Shown here one piece after another: positions 1 through 13,936 of a stretch of DNA of 46,131 nt. Below the pieces are notes generated by a model, which worked only from the letters and a program-made list of their open reading frames with translations, was not told the origin of the DNA and made no database searches. Each line of letters begins with the position of its first letter. The first letter of the stretch is position 1. The stretch is from NCBI RefSeq assembly GCF_014646915.1, contig NZ_BMOE01000019.1:1-46131 (forward strand), written 5' to 3'. Source of the DNA: Deinococcus aquiradiocola (GTDB lineage Bacteria > Deinococcota > Deinococci > Deinococcales > Deinococcaceae). Position numbers and translations under genes: made by a program.

Positions 1-90
1 AAAGAGCTGAGGGCTCGGCTGCGTGCGGGATGGCAGAGGATTCGGTACATCAAGTTGCCACAACGTCTCATGGAGGTAACCTCAATTTAA
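1..90 (+). pseudogene. C-terminal fragment of an ORF running in from the left, possibly a transposase tail
   Basis: Frame 1 is open from the first base to a TAA at 88-90 and encodes about 29 residues ending RLMEVTSI. The stretch is rich in Arg, Lys, Leu and aromatic residues, as transposase tails often are, and by count it is about 52% GC against roughly 70% in the flanking genes. Both points suggest transferred DNA such as the end of an insertion sequence. I cannot name the family, and the reading frame could be fortuitous. No glycine riboswitch or other structured leader is recognisable between here and gcvT. Confidence 0.35.
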
Positions 91-219
91 ACCGGTATCA
101 ATAGGGCCTGAAGCTGACCTTTTCTGAGAACCGCCTTCCGGCAGGGCAGGGGGCACGCGTCCGGCATGCCCGCACGCCCCCGCCCGGCCGGGCCGGGGGG
201 CGCACCGCCCCACATGCTC

Positions 220-225
220 TACATT
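220..225 (+). promoter_or_regulatory. -10 box of leaderless gcvT promoter (TACATT)
   Basis: TACATT lies 6 nt before the ATG at 232, so transcription would begin at or next to the start codon. This is the leaderless arrangement common in Deinococcus. It favours the ATG at 232 over the upstream in-frame ATGs at 166 and 214. Confidence 0.6.
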
Positions 226-231
226 CGGGAC

Positions 232-1305
232 ATGGACAACGCCGGGACCCAGGAACTGAAACGCACGCCGCTGCACGCCGCCCACCTGCGCGCCGGAGCC
301 CGCATGGTGCCCTTCGGCGGGTGGGACATGCCCGTCCAGTACGCGGGCGTCAAGGCCGAACACACCGCCGTCCGCGAACGCGCAGGCATGTTCGACGTGT
401 CGCACATGGGCGAATTCCGCGTGCAGGGCCCCGGCGCGCTCGACTTCCTGCAGCACGTCACCACCAACGACGTCAGCAAACTGAAACCCGGCCGCGCGCA
501 GTACAACTGGCTCCCCAACGCCACGGGCGGCCTCGTGGACGACATCTACGTGTACCGCGAGGCCAGCGAGGACTTCCTGCTCGTCGTGAACGCCAGCAAC
601 ATCCAGAAAGACTGGACGCACCTGCAGGCCCTGCTGCCCGGCCACGGCGTCACCCTCACCGACGAATCTGACCGCACCGCCCTGCTCGCCGTGCAGGGAC
701 CGCACGCCGAAACGCTCCTGCAGCCGGTCACGGACACCGACCTGAGCGGCGCGAAAAAGAACGCGTACTTCCACGCGACCCTGCTCGGCGTGCCCGTCCG
801 GCTCGCCCGCACCGGCTACACCGGCGAGGACGGCTTCGAGGTGTTCGCCGCGAGCGAGCACGCCGAACGGCTCTGGGACGGCCTGCTCGGCCTGGGGATC
901 ACGCCCGCCGGACTCGGCGCGCGCGACACGCTGCGCCTGGAGGCGGGCTTCCCGCTGTACGGGCACGAGTTCACGGACACCATCCACCCGCTCTCCAGCG
1001 GGTACGGCTGGGTCGTGAAAGACAAAGCCCACCACGGCCGCGACGCCCTCCAGACGCCCAGCCCGCAACGCCTGATCGGCCTGCGCCTCGACCGCGTGCC
1101 GGTCCGCGAGGGCTACCCCGTCAAGCTGGACGGCGTCGTGGTCGGCCACGTCACCAGCGGCACCACCAGCCCCACCCTCGGCCACCCCATCGCGGCCGCC
1201 CTCGTGGACGCGCACGCCGCCGCCGCCGGGCACTTCACGGTCGAGGTGCGCGGCAAGGACCACGACGCCACCCCCACCCCCATGCCCTTCTACAGACGCG
1301 CCTGA
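232..1305 (+). CDS. gcvT: Glycine cleavage system T protein (aminomethyltransferase)
   Basis: The T protein takes the aminomethyl group from the H-protein lipoyl arm, passes the methylene to tetrahydrofolate and releases ammonia, in the cytoplasm. The 357-aa product shows the GcvT N-terminal signature (TPLHAAH, then [10 protein letters not shown]). An Asp pair near residues 103-104 in [10 protein letters not shown] fits the folate-site acidic residue. The C-terminal barrel domain ends [11 protein letters not shown]. Length is normal for the family. The start at 232 is chosen because it gives the usual N-terminus ([11 protein letters not shown]) and lies 6 nt after a -10 box. It heads the gcvT-gcvH-gcvP cluster, with 53 nt to gcvH. 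Confidence 0.96.
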   Translation: MDNAGTQELKRTPLHAAHLRAGARMVPFGGWDMPVQYAGVKAEHTAVRERAGMFDVSHMGEFRVQGPGALDFLQHVTTNDVSKLKPGRAQYNWLPNATGGLVDDIYVYREASEDFLLVVNASNIQKDWTHLQALLPGHGVTLTDESDRTALLAVQGPHAETLLQPVTDTDLSGAKKNAYFHATLLGVPVRLARTGYTGEDGFEVFAASEHAERLWDGLLGLGITPAGLGARDTLRLEAGFPLYGHEFTDTIHPLSSGYGWVVKDKAHHGRDALQTPSPQRLIGLRLDRVPVREGYPVKLDGVVVGHVTSGTTSPTLGHPIAAALVDAHAAAAGHFTVEVRGKDHDATPTPMPFYRRA

Positions 1306-1358
1306 CCCGCCCGGCCCTACAAATTCCCCCTCCCGATTCCGGCACAATGGAGCACGAT

Positions 1359-1730
1359 ATGACCACCCCGACTGACCGCCAGTACATGAGCAGCCACGAA
1401 TGGATCAAGGAAGACGGCGACGTGAGCGTCGTCGGCATCACCGACTTCGCGCAGGACCAGCTGGGCGACGTGGTGTACGTCGAACTGCCCGAAGTGGGCC
1501 GCCAGGTCACGGCGGGCGAGACGGTCGCGGTGGTCGAGAGCGTCAAGACCGCCAGCGACATCTACAGTCCCGCCACCGGCGAGATCGTCGAAGTGAACGA
1601 CGCGCTCAGCGGCAGCCCGGAACTCATCAACGAGGGCGCGCTGGAGGGCGGCTGGCTCTTCAAGATCCGCGTGGACAGCCTGAGCGCCGACCTGATGGAC
1701 GCCGCCAGCTACGACGCCGCCAACAACTGA
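1359..1730 (+). CDS. gcvH: Glycine cleavage system H protein (lipoyl carrier)
   Basis: This small lipoylated shuttle carries the aminomethyl intermediate between the P, T and L proteins. The product is 123 aa with the typical N-terminus [10 protein letters not shown]. The lipoyl-lysine motif [10 protein letters not shown] has its Lys near residue 63, as expected for GcvH. An in-frame ATG at 1347 would add four residues (MEHD). I prefer 1359 because GGAG at 1349-1352 stands 6 nt upstream. It sits between gcvT and gcvP in one transcription direction. Confidence 0.95.
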   Translation: MTTPTDRQYMSSHEWIKEDGDVSVVGITDFAQDQLGDVVYVELPEVGRQVTAGETVAVVESVKTASDIYSPATGEIVEVNDALSGSPELINEGALEGGWLFKIRVDSLSADLMDAASYDAANN

Positions 1731-1736
1731 CCCGCC

Positions 1737-1770
1737 GGGGCGGGCGCGTGAGGCCACCCTGGCCCGCCCC
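1737..1770 (+). other. GC-rich hairpin between gcvH and gcvP
   Basis: GGGGCGGGC (1737-1745) pairs with GCCCGCCCC (1762-1770) across a 16-nt loop, just after the gcvH stop. No T-run follows. It may stabilise the gcvTH transcript or partly attenuate gcvP; this is inference from position only. Confidence 0.4.
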
Positions 1771-1841
1771 GCCCCCACCCTTGCCGCGAAGTGAACCGCT
1801 CACCCCGCCCGGCCCGCCCGGCCCGGCACGCAGGAGGAACC

Positions 1842-4721
<2,880 letters not shown>

Positions 4722-4730
4722 ACGAAGGGA

Positions 4731-4775
4731 AGACGAGAGCGCCCAGCCATTTCCACAGGCTGGGCGCTCTCGTCT
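4731..4775. terminator. Bidirectional terminator between gcvP and the cupin gene
   Basis: A perfect 18-bp inverted repeat (AGACGAGAGCGCCCAGCC at 4731-4748, complement at 4758-4775) with a 9-nt loop lies between two convergent genes, 9 nt past the gcvP stop and 9 nt before the cupin stop. T-tracts are weak on both sides, but stem length and placement make it a convincing shared terminator. Confidence 0.8.
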
Positions 4776-4784
4776 GGCAGGGAC

Positions 4785-5069
4785 TTATTCTTTGGGGCTG
4801 ATGGCTTCTACGGCGCTGAAGGTTTCCATGAAGCGGTAGGTGTGGAGGGTGTCGCGGGGGATGAGGTAGGTGTCGCCGACGTGGACGTCGTGGGTGGTGC
4901 CGTTCACGTCGATTTCGGCGCGGCCCTGGAGGACGTAGCCGACGATTTCGTAGGGGCTGGCGTGGACGTCTTTGTGCGTGCCGGGCACTTCGCCGCTCCA
5001 GAGGCGCAGGGCGACGTTCTCGCCGGTGGCGAGGGTTTTGCCGTTGGCGTTGGGGTTGGTTTTGCTCAT
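4785..5069 (-). CDS. Small single-domain cupin protein
   Basis: The 94-aa product is almost entirely one cupin fold: [22 protein letters not shown] matches cupin motif 1, with histidines and a Glu in the usual metal-binding region, and [16 protein letters not shown] matches motif 2 with its single His. Such small cupins bind metal or small ligands; no substrate can be assigned. It converges with gcvP and lies downstream of a small membrane protein gene on the same strand, with a 99-nt gap. No strong promoter or Shine-Dalgarno was seen. Confidence 0.8.
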   Translation of the reverse strand: MSKTNPNANGKTLATGENVALRLWSGEVPGTHKDVHASPYEIVGYVLQGRAEIDVNGTTHDVHVGDTYLIPRDTLHTYRFMETFSAVEAISPKE

Positions 5070-5168
5070 GCCTGATGCTGGCGTGTGGGGGTGGGGTGAG
5101 CGTGTGCGGAAGCTTCAGGGGCGTTGCGTTCAGGGTGGCGTCAGGTTCATGAGTGTGCGGGTGTGGCG

Positions 5169-5621
5169 TCAGGTGGGGCGGGTGCGGTGGTGGAGGGTGG
5201 CGGCCAGGACGCTGAGGGCAGCGGCGATGGCGTGCACGGCGGCCGTGTGGTGCGTGGCGGCCATGAGGGTGGCGGTGGTGGCGGCGGTGGCGTGCAGGGC
5301 GAGGCCGGTGTGGTGGTTGAGGCGTTCGTGGCGCGTGGCGTACATGGGGGTGCGGGGGAGGGGGTCGTGCATGGCGTCGTGCGCTTCGGCGTACCGGATG
5401 AGGAGCAGGATGCCGTGCACGAGGATCAGTCCGGCGAGCAGCATGTACCCGGTGCCGAGGGCGCGGCTGGTGGTGTAGTCGGTCGCGCCGAGCCCGCCGT
5501 GCAGGAGGGCGGTGGGGATGGTGAGGAGCGCGAGGGTGAGGGTGTGGCGCGTGCTGTAGCTGGGCGGCGCGCCGAGGGGTGGGCCGGACGGGTCGGGCCG
5601 GGCGGCGTCGGGCGGCGTCAT
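5169..5621 (-). CDS. Hypothetical small integral membrane protein
   Basis: The 150-aa product begins with a Pro-rich soluble stretch of about 24 residues. Hydrophobic segments follow at roughly 27-45 ([15 protein letters not shown]), 55-76 ([20 protein letters not shown]) and two more in the Ala/His-rich C-terminal half (about 103-120 and 126-143), so three or four membrane helices are likely. I do not recognise the family. The overlapping plus-strand frames are Gly/Val-rich shadows. It may be cotranscribed with the cupin gene downstream. Confidence 0.6.
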   Translation of the reverse strand: MTPPDAARPDPSGPPLGAPPSYSTRHTLTLALLTIPTALLHGGLGATDYTTSRALGTGYMLLAGLILVHGILLLIRYAEAHDAMHDPLPRTPMYATRHERLNHHTGLALHATAATTATLMAATHHTAAVHAIAAALSVLAATLHHRTRPT

Positions 5622-5777
5622 GGTGTGGCCCGGGGGTGCGGGGCGGCGGGCGGGCTGGACGTGTGCCGTTTCGTGCCTGGGCCGGGGCGCGTCCGTGCGC
5701 CTGCTGCCCCCGGCTGGACTGCAGCGGCGGTCGTCGCGGGATTCAACGGGAATCCTTGTCGGGCATGCGTTCAGGGT

Positions 5778-5904
5778 ATACGGTTTTGAGCTGAACTCCT
5801 GGAGTTCAGCCGAGCGAAGCGAGCATCAACAGGTACGGTTTGGAGGAGATGGAGGGGATGACGGTGCTGTTTCCGGCATCCCTGGAATCGGATCAAAACC
5901 GTAT
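5778..5904 (+). repeat. Family 1 interspersed repeat, copy A (127 bp, no insert)
   Basis: The element is bounded by the 12-bp inverted repeat ATACGGTTTTGA / TCAAAACCGTAT. A hairpin follows at 5790-5810 (GCTGAACT stem), then CGAGCGAAGCGAG, a TACGGTTTGGAGGAGATGG block, and a right half with GGCATCCCTGGAATCGGATC. Copies B, C and D in this window share all these blocks in the same order. Similar small intergenic repeats are a known feature of Deinococcus genomes. This copy is not at a stop codon, unlike the other three. Confidence 0.9.
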
Positions 5905-5997
5905 GACGTCCCTGGTGCGGGCGGGACCGTAGTGCGGGGCGCGGTGCGCGTCCGGGCGGGTGGGGGCGGCAGTCCAACATTCCGGCGGGGCGTGCTT

Positions 5998-6003
5998 TAC
6001 GCT
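5998..6003 (+). promoter_or_regulatory. -10 box of leaderless hydratase promoter (TACGCT)
   Basis: TACGCT is followed by GGGGGC and then the ATG at 6010. The 6-nt spacing places the transcript start at the start codon. It lies outside the repeat copy that ends at 5904. Confidence 0.5.
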
Positions 6004-6009
6004 GGGGGC

Positions 6010-6843
6010 ATGTCACAACCTGCTTCTGTCCCCAATGCTGGCGCGGTGCTGCTGTCGTCCGTCACGAATGGCGTGCTGACCCTCACCATGAACCGTCCGG
6101 AGTCCCTGAACAGCGCGAACGACGACCTGCTGCTGTCGCTGCTGGACGCGGTGCGGGGCGCGGCGTCGGACGACGCGGTGCGCGTGGTGGTGCTGACGGG
6201 CGCGGGGCGCGGCTTCTGCGCGGGCGCGGACCTGGGCATGATGGCGGGCGCGGCGGCGGGCGGCGAGGCGAGCGCCACGCGTTTCAGCGAGCATCTGGAG
6301 CACACGTTCAATCCGCTGGTGCGCGCCATCCGGGCGCTGCCGAAGCCGTTCGTGTCGGCGGTGAACGGCGTGGCGGCCGGGGCGGGCGCGAGCCTGGCGC
6401 TGGTGGGTGACGTGCGCCTGTGGTCGTCGTCGGCGAGTGCGGTGCAGGTGTTCTCGAACATCGGCCTGATCCCGGATGCCGGGTCGAGCTGGCTGCTGCC
6501 GCGCCTGGTGGGCGGCCCGCGCGCCTTCGAACTGATGGCGTTCGCGGAGCGGGTGGGCGCGGAGGACGCGCTGCGGCTGGGGTTGTGCGAGCACGTGTTC
6601 CCGGCGGACGGGTTCGGGGAGGCGGTGCAGGCGTACGCGGAGCGGCTGGCGGCGCGGCCTGCGGCGGCGCTGGCGCTCACGAAGGCGCTGGTGCAGGGCG
6701 GCCTGAGCGGCACGCTGGACGAGTCGCTGCTGGCGGAGGCGGCCGCGCAGGACCGTGCGGGCGCCAGCTGGGAGCACCGTGAGGGCGTGACGGCGTTCCT
6801 GCAGAAGCGCGCGCCGGACTTCCTGAAGCGCCGCGACGCCTGA
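6010..6843 (+). CDS. Enoyl-CoA hydratase/isomerase family protein, PaaG-like
   Basis: The product is a 277-aa crotonase-fold enzyme acting on acyl-CoA thioesters. The oxyanion-hole strand is GRGFCAGADLGMM (about residues 69-81), and the second glycine motif is VNGVAAGAGASLAL. The segment NIGLIPDAGSSWLLPRLVGG places an Asp where PaaG-type isomerases carry theirs, rather than the Gly-Ala-Gly of classic hydratases. This suggests 2-(1,2-epoxy)phenylacetyl-CoA isomerase or a delta3-delta2 enoyl isomerase, but the context gives no paa genes. The start at 6010 is supported by its -10 box; the open frame upstream runs through the repeat and is not coding. Confidence 0.88.
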   Translation: MSQPASVPNAGAVLLSSVTNGVLTLTMNRPESLNSANDDLLLSLLDAVRGAASDDAVRVVVLTGAGRGFCAGADLGMMAGAAAGGEASATRFSEHLEHTFNPLVRAIRALPKPFVSAVNGVAAGAGASLALVGDVRLWSSSASAVQVFSNIGLIPDAGSSWLLPRLVGGPRAFELMAFAERVGAEDALRLGLCEHVFPADGFGEAVQAYAERLAARPAAALALTKALVQGGLSGTLDESLLAEAAAQDRAGASWEHREGVTAFLQKRAPDFLKRRDA

Positions 6844-6918
6844 CCAGTCCGGCCCGCGCGTGCCCTGCCGTGGCGTGGTGGGGCGCTGCGGGCCGCGCGG
6901 GGAACGTGCGGGCAGTGC

Positions 6919-6947
6919 TTGACAAGATGGGGGGCCTCTTATAGTCT
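6919..6947 (+). promoter_or_regulatory. Promoter of tRNA-Leu
   Basis: A perfect TTGACA (6919-6924) is followed by TATAGTCT. TAGTCT at 6942-6947 gives a 17-nt spacer, and TATAGT at 6940-6945 gives 15. The tRNA begins about 16-18 nt further on. Confidence 0.75.
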
Positions 6948-6962
6948 ATCTGAGCCCTGGGA

Positions 6963-7047
<85 letters not shown>

Positions 7048-7050
7048 TCA

Positions 7051-7077
7051 AACTCCCCGACTCCGGTCGGGGAGTTT
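7051..7077 (+). terminator. Rho-independent terminator of tRNA-Leu
   Basis: AACTCCCCGA (7051-7060) pairs perfectly with TCGGGGAGTT (7067-7076) over a 6-nt loop, followed by a short T-rich tail (TTTCCTATT). It starts 3 nt after the CCA end. Confidence 0.85.
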
Positions 7078-7120
7078 CCTATTGGGCACGCGGGTCAGCC
7101 CGTGACCTTCCCGGACCAGC

Positions 7121-7165
7121 TGGAAGGGATGCCTGTGCTGGTTCCGGCATCCGTCTCATCGGATC
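7121..7165 (+). repeat. Degenerate right-half remnant of the family 1 repeat
   Basis: TGGAAGGGATG, CTGTGCTG, TTCCGGCATCC and ATCGGATC appear in the same order as in the right half of copies A-D, with a few changed bases and no left half or terminal inverted repeat. It looks like a decayed or truncated copy. Confidence 0.65.
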
Positions 7166-7211
7166 GGAGCCGGACTGGAGCTCGCCCGGCTGTGGGTCGG
7201 CGCGCGCCTGT

Positions 7212-8117
7212 TCAGGGGCCGGGCGGGGCGGGGGCGTTCAGGACGGCCTGCGCGACCTGCAGGAACGCGGCGACCACGCCGTCCTGCTGCGCGCGCGGCC
7301 ACGTCGCCACGATGTCCACGGTGGGCGCGTCCACGACGGGCCGGTACACCACGCCCGGCAGGCTCACCTGCGAGAAGAACCGGATGGGCAGGAACACGCC
7401 CAGGCCCGCCGCGACGAGCGACAGCAGGGTCGGCACCTCGATCGCCTCCTGCACGATGCGCGGCGTGAACCCGGCCGCGGCGCACCAGCGCATCACCTGG
7501 TCGAAGTACGTGGCGCGCACGGCGCGCGGGAAGAACACGAACGGTTCGCCCGCCAGGTCCTGAATGTGCAGGCGGCGCTTCCGGGCGAGCGGGTGCGTGC
7601 TGGGCAGCGCCGCGACGAGTTCCTGCCTCCACAGGGCGAGCGTCGCGAAGGACGGGTCGCGGACGGGGAGCAGCATCAGGCCCACGTCGATGTCGCCGCT
7701 GCGCAGGGCGGCCTCCTGTTCCTGCGCGGTCAGTTCGCGCAGGTCCACCGCGACGCTCGGGTGCGTCTCCCGGAAGCGGCGCACGATTTCGGGCAGGCCG
7801 CCGAACGCGAGGCCGCTCACGAAGCCCACCCCGAGTCGGCCCACCTCGCCGCGCGCGGCCTGGCGGGCGCGTTCGCTGCCCTGCGCGAGCGTGCTGAGGG
7901 TCGCGCGGGCCGACTCCAGGAACACCTCCCCGGCGGGCGTGAGCTGCACGCGGCGCGTGGTGCGCTGCACGAGCGCCACGCCAAGTTCCTCCTCCAGGCT
8001 GCGGATGCTGCTGCTCAGGGCCTGCTGCACCACGAACACGCGTTCGGCGGCGCGCCCGAAGTGCCCTTCCTCGGCCAGCGCGATGAAGTGCCGCAGGTGC
8101 CGCAGTTCAACGGCCAC
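7212..8117 (-). CDS. LysR-family transcriptional regulator
   Basis: The 301-aa product has a LysR N-terminal winged helix-turn-helix ([33 protein letters not shown]). A two-lobe effector-binding domain follows, starting near residue 90 ([10 protein letters not shown]). Length is standard. The start is a GTG at 8117; the encoded MAVELRHL matches the family N-terminus. It points away from aceE across a 353-nt gap, so a role at the pdh promoter is possible, but LysR proteins usually control a divergent target whose identity is not certain here. No clear T-N11-A operator was found. Confidence 0.93.
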   Translation of the reverse strand: MAVELRHLRHFIALAEEGHFGRAAERVFVVQQALSSSIRSLEEELGVALVQRTTRRVQLTPAGEVFLESARATLSTLAQGSERARQAARGEVGRLGVGFVSGLAFGGLPEIVRRFRETHPSVAVDLRELTAQEQEAALRSGDIDVGLMLLPVRDPSFATLALWRQELVAALPSTHPLARKRRLHIQDLAGEPFVFFPRAVRATYFDQVMRWCAAAGFTPRIVQEAIEVPTLLSLVAAGLGVFLPIRFFSQVSLPGVVYRPVVDAPTVDIVATWPRAQQDGVVAAFLQVAQAVLNAPAPPGP

Positions 8118-8470
8118 GCGCGGCCTCGCGGGTGGGGTGGGGGGCGTGGGGCCGTCCTGTGTTCGTGTTCCTGAACCGCGTCACGTTGCACGCTCCTTCG
8201 TCCGGCCGTCCTGCAGGGCCGCTGCCCGCCGCATTCACCACTCAAGCTGGTCAGTGCCCGCAGTTTACCTTGTTGGATGTGGGGAATCAGGGGTCTAGAC
8301 TGAACGTCAGCCCGTCCAGTGCCGCACCTTGAGCCACGTCACACACGAACCTGACCCCGGTGACTCAGGATGAATTCCGGCACACGCAGCGACACGGGAC
8401 ACCGGCCCACCGTTCCGGCAACCGTACACCCAACCACGACCCGCCGCGCGTCGGCGTTCAGGGGAGAGCC
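8118..8470. other. Divergent intergenic region between lysR and aceE
   Basis: These 353 nt hold a plausible aceE promoter (8273-8301) that implies a long 5' leader of about 160 nt, and the aceE ribosome binding site GGGGAGAG at 8461-8468. No gene is recognisable, and I saw no classical riboswitch fold by eye. Confidence 0.5.
8273..8301 (+). promoter_or_regulatory. Probable aceEF promoter
   Basis: TTGGAT (8273-8278), a 17-nt spacer and TAGACT (8296-8301) form a good sigma-70-type promoter. The transcript would start near 8308 and leave a leader of about 160 nt before aceE. Confidence 0.55.
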
Positions 8471-11266
8471 ATGACCACACCAGAGAAGCCCGGCAGCACC
8501 GCACCCACCAGCAGCACGGGACCGCACCCCCGCACCCGCCTGCCCATCACGGAACGTCAGAAGCTCAACGAGCTGGAGACGCAGGAGTGGCTCGACTCGC
8601 TCGCCTTCGTGCTGAGCGACGCGGGCACCGAACGCGCCGCGCGCCTCCTCGAGGACCTCGACCACTACGCGTACTTCAACGGCGCGCCCATCCAGTTCAA
8701 GCAGAACACGCCGTACATCAACACCATCGACCTCGACCACCAGCCCGTGTACCCCGGCGACATCGAACTGGAACTCAAGATCCGCAACGCGATCCGCTGG
8801 AACGCCGTCGCGATGGTCATCCGCGCCAACAAGGCGTCGGACGGCATCGGCGGGCACCTCGCCACGTACGCGTCCTCCGCCGAACTGCTCGAAGTGGGCT
8901 TCAACCACTTCTTCCGCGGGCACGGCGCGGGTGCCAGCCGCGACCTGATCTTCTTCCAGGGGCACGCCAGCCCCGGCGTGTACGCCCGCAGCTTCCTGGA
9001 AGGCCGCATCGACGAGGGCCGCATGAACCGCTTCCGGCGCGAACTCAGCAAGGACGGCGAGGGCCTCTCCAGCTACCCGCACCCCTGGCTGATGCCCGAC
9101 TACTGGGAATTTCCGACCGTCAGCATGGGCCTCGGGCCGCTCCAGGCGATCTACCAGGCGCGCTTCATCAAGTACCTCGAGAACCGCGGCCTGAAACCCA
9201 AGGGGGACAGCAAGGTCTGGGCGTTCCTGGGTGACGGCGAGATGGACGAACCGCAGAGCATCGGCGCGCTCCGCTTCGCGGCGTACGAGAACCTCGACAA
9301 CATCGTGTTCGTGCTCAACGCCAACCTGCAGCGCCTCGACGGTCCCGTGCGCGCCAACAGCAAGGTCATTCAGGAGTTCGAGGCGCTGTTCCGCGGTGCG
9401 GGCTGGAACGTCATCAAGGTCGTCTGGGACGGCAAGTGGGACGAACTGCTCAGCAAGGACTACAACGGCACCATCGTCAAGCGCTTCGAGCTGCTCGTGG
9501 ACGGCGAATCGCAGCGCTACGCGGCCTTCGGCGGGAAGGAACTCCGCGAGAAGTTCTTCAACACGCCCGAACTGCAGGCCCTGATCGAAGGGTGGAGCGA
9601 CGCGGACCTCGAACTGCTGAACCGCGGCGGGCACGACGTGAACAAGGTCTACGCCGCGTACAAGTCGGCCGTGGAGCACCAGGGCAGCCCGACCGTCATC
9701 ATCGCCCGCACCATCAAAGGCTACGGCCTCGGCGAGAGCGCCCAGGCCCGCAACGTGGCGCACCAGGTCAAGAAGCTCGACTTCGGCGCCCTGAAGGACC
9801 TGCGCGACGCGCTGCGCCTGCCGCTCACGGACGAGCAGGTCGAGCACCTCGAGTACTACCACCCCGGCCCCGACACCGAGGAAGTCAAGTACGCGCTGGA
9901 GCGCCGCGCGGCCCTCGGCGGCGCCGTGCCCGCCCGCATCGTGGACTACGTGCGCCCCACCGTGCCCGGCGCGGAATTCTACGAGGAGTTCGCGCGCGGC
10001 AGCGGCGAGCGCGCCGTCAGCACCACCATGGCGATGGTGCAGGTCCTCAGCAAGCTCCTGCGCGACAAGGAACTCGGGAAGCTCATCGTGCCCATCGTGC
10101 CCGACGAGGCCCGCACCTTCGGCATGGACGCCCTCGTGCCACGCATCGGCATCTACAGCCCGCGCGGCCAGACGTACACGCCCGTCGACTCCGGCAGCCT
10201 GATGGCCTACAAGGAAGCCAAGGACGGCCAGATGCTCGAAGAGGGCATCACCGAGGACGGCGCCATGGCGAGCTTCATCGCCGCCGGGACCGCGTACGCC
10301 AACCACGGCGTGCCCACCATTCCCTTCTACGTGTACTACAGCATGTTCGGCATGCAGCGCATCGGTGACCTCGTGTGGGCCGCCGCTGACCAGCGCACCA
10401 AGGGCTTCCTGGTCGGCGCGACCGCCGGGCGCACCACCCTGGCCGGCGAGGGCCTGCAGCACCAGGACGGCAACAGCATGCTCCAGGCGTACGTCGTGCC
10501 GAACCTCAAGGTGTACGACCCGGCCTTCGCGTACGAGATCGCCGTGATCGTCGAGGAAGGCATCCGCGAGATGTACACCGAGGATCAGGACGTCTTCTAC
10601 TACGTCACGGTCGAGAACGAGAACTACGCGCAGCCCGCCATGCCGCACCCGGAAGACCCCGAGAAGCGCGCCGCCGTCGTGGCCGGCATCATGAAGGGCA
10701 TGTACCGCCTCGTGCACGGCGACGTGACCGCCGCGCCCGCCGTCAAGGGCAAGAAGGCGGCCGCCCCGCTGCGCGCGCAGCTCCTCGCGAGCGGCCCGAG
10801 CATGGTGGCCGCGCAGGAAGCGCTGGAACTGCTGAAAGGCTACGGCGTGATCGCGGACCTGTGGAGCGTCACCAGCTACAAGGCCCTGCACCAGGACGCG
10901 GTTCTCACGCAGCGGCACAACATGCTGCACCCCACGCAGGCCCCGCAGGAGAGCTTCGTGGCGCACCAGCTGTCGCGGACCAACGCGCCCGGCGTGATCG
11001 TGAGCGTCTCCGACTACGTCAAGCTCGGCGCGGACGGCCTGAACGGCCACCTCGACCGCAAGATCTGGACGCTCGGCACGGACGGCTTCGGCCGCAGCGA
11101 GGCCCGCGAGGAACTCCGCGACTTCTTCGAGGTGGACGCCAAGCACATCGTGGTCGCCACGCTGTACGCCCTGATGCGTGACGGTCAGCTGGACGGCGAG
11201 GTGGTCGCCCGCGCCATCGCGGAGCACGGCATCGACCCGGAACGCCTCGCGCCCGTCTTCCGCTGA
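8471..11266 (+). CDS. aceE: Pyruvate dehydrogenase E1 component (homodimeric type)
   Basis: E1 decarboxylates pyruvate with thiamine diphosphate and reductively acetylates the E2 lipoyl arm. The product is 931 aa, a little longer than the about 887 aa of the E. coli form, with an extra Pro/Thr-rich N-terminus. The ThDP motif is [14 protein letters not shown] followed by NLQRLDGPV. The [16 protein letters not shown] and HQDGNSML blocks are typical AceE. The start at 8471 follows GGGGAGAG; the longer frame from 8360 lies in the leader. aceF follows after 69 nt; no E3 gene is next to it. Confidence 0.96.
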   Translation: MTTPEKPGSTAPTSSTGPHPRTRLPITERQKLNELETQEWLDSLAFVLSDAGTERAARLLEDLDHYAYFNGAPIQFKQNTPYINTIDLDHQPVYPGDIELELKIRNAIRWNAVAMVIRANKASDGIGGHLATYASSAELLEVGFNHFFRGHGAGASRDLIFFQGHASPGVYARSFLEGRIDEGRMNRFRRELSKDGEGLSSYPHPWLMPDYWEFPTVSMGLGPLQAIYQARFIKYLENRGLKPKGDSKVWAFLGDGEMDEPQSIGALRFAAYENLDNIVFVLNANLQRLDGPVRANSKVIQEFEALFRGAGWNVIKVVWDGKWDELLSKDYNGTIVKRFELLVDGESQRYAAFGGKELREKFFNTPELQALIEGWSDADLELLNRGGHDVNKVYAAYKSAVEHQGSPTVIIARTIKGYGLGESAQARNVAHQVKKLDFGALKDLRDALRLPLTDEQVEHLEYYHPGPDTEEVKYALERRAALGGAVPARIVDYVRPTVPGAEFYEEFARGSGERAVSTTMAMVQVLSKLLRDKELGKLIVPIVPDEARTFGMDALVPRIGIYSPRGQTYTPVDSGSLMAYKEAKDGQMLEEGITEDGAMASFIAAGTAYANHGVPTIPFYVYYSMFGMQRIGDLVWAAADQRTKGFLVGATAGRTTLAGEGLQHQDGNSMLQAYVVPNLKVYDPAFAYEIAVIVEEGIREMYTEDQDVFYYVTVENENYAQPAMPHPEDPEKRAAVVAGIMKGMYRLVHGDVTAAPAVKGKKAAAPLRAQLLASGPSMVAAQEALELLKGYGVIADLWSVTSYKALHQDAVLTQRHNMLHPTQAPQESFVAHQLSRTNAPGVIVSVSDYVKLGADGLNGHLDRKIWTLGTDGFGRSEAREELRDFFEVDAKHIVVATLYALMRDGQLDGEVVARAIAEHGIDPERLAPVFR

Positions 11267-11335
11267 ATCACCGCGCGGCCACGTCCACAGGGGCGGGCCG
11301 CGCGTCCGCAACGCCCGTCCAGTAGGAGGATGAAT

Positions 11336-13123
<1,788 letters not shown>

Positions 13124-13186
13124 TAAGGCGTCCGGTCAGGTGGTGTCACGGCCTGACCGGGCCGGAGGGCGCAGGGAGAAGGAAAA

Positions 13187-13222
13187 AGGCAGGGCCGGAA
13201 GTTTACGCTTCCGGCCCTGCCT
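13187..13222 (+). terminator. Terminator after aceF
   Basis: GGCAGGGCCGGAAG (13188-13201) pairs perfectly with CTTCCGGCCCTGCC (13208-13221) over a 6-nt loop, with a flanking A-T pair. An A-run precedes it and a modest T/C-rich tail follows. It lies 64 nt past the aceF stop. Confidence 0.75.
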
Positions 13223-13252
13223 CACTTCCTGTGGAGACGCTTCTCTGGTCTT

Positions 13253-13379
13253 ATACGATTTTGAGCTGAACTTTTAGAGTTCAGCCGAGCGGAGCGAGTA
13301 TCAACAAGTACGGTTTGGAGGAGATGGAAGGGATGTCGGCGCAGTTCCCGGCTTCCCTGGAATCGGATCAAAACCGTAT
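13253..13379 (+). repeat. Family 1 interspersed repeat, copy B (127 bp, no insert)
   Basis: The copy has the same length and block order as copy A, with a one-base change in the left terminal repeat (ATACGATTTTGA). The hairpin stem GCTGAACT/AGTTCAGC is conserved while its loop is TTTAG instead of CCTGG. Its right end, base 13379, is the last base of the TAA stop codon of the minus-strand gene 13379-13807. Confidence 0.9.
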
Positions 13380-13807
13380 TACTGGCCCTGCGCGCCCTGC
13401 ACGAGCGACACGACGCCCTTGGCGTCCGACTGGCACGCGAACGGCACCGGCTGGCTGCCGAGGCCCGCGCGGCTCACGGTCACCTGACTGCTGAGCAGCC
13501 AGCCGGGCGTCTGCGGGTTCGCGACGGTGCCCTTGACGAGCGAGATGGGGTCGTACTCGGTGTCGAAGGTGGCGTTCTGCGACTTGCCGACCGTCGTGGC
13601 GAACTCGTCGAACTTCGTCTTGCACTCCTCGATGAAGCGCGACTTGCTGATCTTGTTGCGGCTCACGTCGCTGACGTACGGGTTGCGCTGCACGGTGAAG
13701 ACGCTCATCCAGACGAGCAGGGCCAGGGTCAGCACGATCGCCACCCACAGCAGGACGCGGGAGCCGGAACCGTCGGATTGGGGGCGGGCGGGAGCAGGAC
13801 TGGACAT
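13379..13807 (-). CDS. Small membrane-anchored protein of unknown function
   Basis: The 142-aa product has a Pro/Ser-rich N-terminus of about 16 residues and one membrane helix at roughly 17-38 (VLLWVAIVLTLALLVWM). A soluble domain of about 100 residues follows, with two cysteines (in EECKTKF and PFACQS) that could pair outside the membrane. I do not recognise the domain. The start at 13807 is preceded by the -10 box TATCCT at 6 nt; the open frame extends further upstream but lacks support. Its TAA stop shares its final base with repeat copy B. Confidence 0.7.
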   Translation of the reverse strand: MSSPAPARPQSDGSGSRVLLWVAIVLTLALLVWMSVFTVQRNPYVSDVSRNKISKSRFIEECKTKFDEFATTVGKSQNATFDTEYDPISLVKGTVANPQTPGWLLSSQVTVSRAGLGSQPVPFACQSDAKGVVSLVQGAQGQ

Positions 13808-13813
13808 GCCCTC

Positions 13814-13819
13814 AGGATA
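13814..13819 (-). promoter_or_regulatory. -10 box of leaderless promoter (TATCCT)
   Basis: On the minus strand TATCCT is followed by GAGGGC and the ATG at 13807. The spacing fixes the start of the small membrane protein. Confidence 0.55.
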
Positions 13820-13936
13820 GCGCGGCCCTGCCGCCCGGACCGTCACCCGTCCGGGGACCGTTCATCCGTCCGGGTACTGTTCATCTTTCTGTGTACTGTG
13901 GGCCGGGCACACCGTCCCTGCCGCTCCGGCGGCGGC

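Larger units (their letters stand above)
5622..6009. other. Intergenic region with repeat copy A
   Basis: These 388 nt separate two divergent genes. They hold family 1 repeat copy A (5778-5904) and, at the right end, the promoter of the hydratase gene. I see no convincing gene in the remaining GC-rich sequence; the plus-strand open frames crossing it have shadow-like composition. Confidence 0.5.

Noticed and set aside
1..231. Glycine riboswitch upstream of gcvT
   Set aside because: I see no tandem glycine aptamer signatures, and the -10 box 6 nt before the start implies a transcript with no leader.
5124..5789. Plus-strand ORF of 221 aa across the membrane-protein gene
   Set aside because: Its composition is almost pure Gly/Val/Arg/Ala, it is antisense to a plausible membrane protein and it ends inside repeat copy A.
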